14,362 nucleotides of DNA, taken from Holophagaceae bacterium UBA692. Its GTDB lineage: Bacteria; Acidobacteriota; Holophagae; Holophagales; Holophagaceae. The notes beneath the pieces were generated by a model. That model was given only the letters and a program-made list of their open reading frames with translations. It had not been told where the DNA came from and ran no database searches. The stretch's first letter is position 1. Each line of letters starts with the position of its first letter. Positions 12,927-14,362 of this stretch are shown in pieces. Made by a program: the position numbers and the translations under genes. The DNA is taken from positions 33,369-47,730 of the forward strand of contig DBMS01000179.1 of the NCBI GenBank assembly GCA_002297665.1. The letters are read 5' to 3'.

Positions 12927-14362
12927 CGATCACCGCGAGCGAACTCTCGGCCATCCTGCCGCTGCTCATCCCGGCCCTGGGGGCCTGCCTCCTGCCCCTG
13001 GCGGCGCTGGACAAGGACCAGGCCACGGTCAAGTGGATCCGGGGCGCCATGTTCTTCATGGCGCTGTTCTGCCTGGCCGGGGGCTTCTTCTACATCACCC
13101 GCCTGTGGTCCACCGGGGCGCAGCCGTCCTTCGGCGCCATCCGCATGGACCGCCTGTCCCAGTTCGCCGGGATCTTCGTGCTGGTGGCCGCGGCCCTGGC
13201 CGTGCTCCAGCTCTGGGACCACCTCCACCAGGAAGGCTGGGTGAAGGGGGAGACCCTGAGCCTGCTGCTCTTTTCCGCGGTGGGCATGATCCTCTTCGTG
13301 GCCGCCTCGAACCTGATCCTGCTGTTCCTCGGCCTGGAACTGCTATCCCTGCCCCTGTACGCCCTCACCGCCACGGTGCGAACCCGCGCCAAGGCCTTCG
13401 AGGGGGGCATGAAGTACTTCATCACCGGGGCCGTGGCGGCCTCCAGCTTCCTCATGGGCTCCGTGCTCCTCTACGGCGTCACCGGATCCCTGGACCTCGC
13501 CGCCGTGGGCCAGGCGCTGGCTTCCCGCACCCCCGATCCCATCGCCCTGGCCGGGGCCGCCCTGCTCATGATGGGCTTCCTCTTCAAGGTCAGCTCGGTG
13601 CCCTTCCACCAGTGGACGCCCGACGTCTACGAGGCCGCCCCCCATCCCGTCTCCGGCTTCATGTCCGTGGCCACCAAGGGCGTTGCCATCCTGGCGCTCC
13701 TGCGGGTGCTGGGCGCGGGGGTTCCGGCTCCCGGCTCCCTTCGCATCCAGGCCGCCCTGGCCGCGGTCGCGGTGCTCACCCTGGTGGTGGGCAACCTGGC
13801 CGCCCTGGCCCAGAACAACATCAAGCGGATGCTCGCCTATTCCAGCATCAGCCACGCCGGGTACATCCTCCTGGGCCTGGTGGCGGGCACCCCCGCGGCC
13901 TACGCCGGCATCGTCTTCTACCTGGTCTCCTACCTGGTGATGAACATGGGCGCCTTCGGCATCCTCACCTGCCTGGGCCTGGTGGGCGACGCGACCACCT
14001 TCGACGACGTGAAGGGCATGGGCTGGAAGCGTCCCGACCTGGCCATCGCGGCCGCGCTGTGCCTCTTCGGGCTGGCGGGGATCCCCCCCATGGCCGGGTT
14101 CTACGGCAAGTACATGATCTTCAAGGAATTGATTCTCCAGGGCCACGTCTCCATGGCGGTGACCGGCGTCCTGGCCAGCCTGGTGTCGGTGTACTACTAC
14201 TTCCGCCTCCCCGTGGCGCTGTTCCTGGACAAGCCCTCCGCGAAGGCCGAGCGGGAAGCTTCGGAGCGGCCCGCCCTCCACGCCCCGCTGGCGGGGGCCG
14301 CGCTCCTGGTGTGCGGCATCCTGGTGGTGGTCATCGGCCTCTTCCCCGGGACCCTCTACACC
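12923..14362 (+). CDS. nuoN: NADH-quinone oxidoreductase subunit N (3' end outside window)
   Basis: Antiporter-like subunit (ND2 homologue) of the complex I membrane arm. 480 codons are open up to the last base; bacterial NuoN is usually about 480-490 residues, so only a short tail is missing. Expected residues are present: Glu139 (LFLGLELLSLPLYAL), Lys222 (FKVSSVPFHQWTPDVYEA) and Lys252 (VATKGVAILALLR). NNIKRMLAYSSISHAGYI follows (about 294-311), and AGIPPMAGFYGKYMIFK lies near 390-410. ATG overlaps the nuoM stop, with GAGG seven bases upstream. It is normally the last gene of the cluster; what follows cannot be seen. Confidence 0.96.
   Translation, partial: MTITASELSAILPLLIPALGACLLPLAALDKDQATVKWIRGAMFFMALFCLAGGFFYITRLWSTGAQPSFGAIRMDRLSQFAGIFVLVAAALAVLQLWDHLHQEGWVKGETLSLLLFSAVGMILFVAASNLILLFLGLELLSLPLYALTATVRTRAKAFEGGMKYFITGAVAASSFLMGSVLLYGVTGSLDLAAVGQALASRTPDPIALAGAALLMMGFLFKVSSVPFHQWTPDVYEAAPHPVSGFMSVATKGVAILALLRVLGAGVPAPGSLRIQAALAAVAVLTLVVGNLAALAQNNIKRMLAYSSISHAGYILLGLVAGTPAAYAGIVFYLVSYLVMNMGAFGILTCLGLVGDATTFDDVKGMGWKRPDLAIAAALCLFGLAGIPPMAGFYGKYMIFKELILQGHVSMAVTGVLASLVSVYYYFRLPVALFLDKPSAKAEREASERPALHAPLAGAALLVCGILVVVIGLFPGTLYT

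Overview
The window is a GC-rich bacterial chromosome segment (about 68-70% G+C in sampled lines of the core genes). It carries the 3' part of a glutaminyl-tRNA synthetase gene, two exported-protein genes, a lower-GC RhuM-family gene flanked by duplicated sequence, a quinol-type nitric oxide reductase gene, and the membrane-arm genes of respiratory complex I (nuoH to nuoN, the last cut by the window end). The gene content and the CTCTGCG-type dispersed repeats would fit an environmental respiring bacterium such as an acidobacterium of the Holophaga/Geothrix group. That assignment is a guess, because no rRNA or other phylogenetic marker is present.

Layout: 1-915 glnS (+, 5' end outside). 972-1937 putative lipoprotein of unknown function (+). 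1919-2695 secreted transglutaminase-like protein (-), overlapping the lipoprotein gene tail to tail by 19 bp. 2696-3084 non-coding mosaic: one copy of a ~185 bp repeat whose right end is a copy of the last 25 bp of the nitric oxide reductase gene, fused to a ~50 bp degenerate copy of the 3' part of the lipoprotein gene. 3085-4119 RhuM-family gene (-), about 53-55% G+C in sampled lines. 4120-4511 AT-richer leader with a good -10 box. 4512-4697 the second repeat copy, overlapping the end of the reductase gene. 4673-6835 norZ (-). 6836-7019 divergent regulatory region with a near-perfect Crp/Fnr-type box. 7020-14362 nuoHIJKLMN (+), tightly packed with stop/start overlaps.

How the genes work together: NuoH-NuoN form the proton-pumping membrane arm of NADH:quinone oxidoreductase (NuoI adds two 4Fe-4S clusters), which reduces the quinone pool. 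NorZ takes electrons from quinol to reduce NO to N2O. The shared, divergent promoter region with an Fnr/Dnr-type box suggests that low oxygen or NO controls at least norZ. The nuoA-nuoG genes are not upstream of nuoH, so the complex I genes are split in this genome.

I see no clear new multi-gene system. The least ordinary part is 2696-4700: an apparently acquired RhuM gene between two diverged copies of a palindromic repeat that carries the 3' end of norZ, with a chimeric junction at a shared 8-bp sequence. No tRNA, rRNA, CRISPR array, transposase or integrase is visible.
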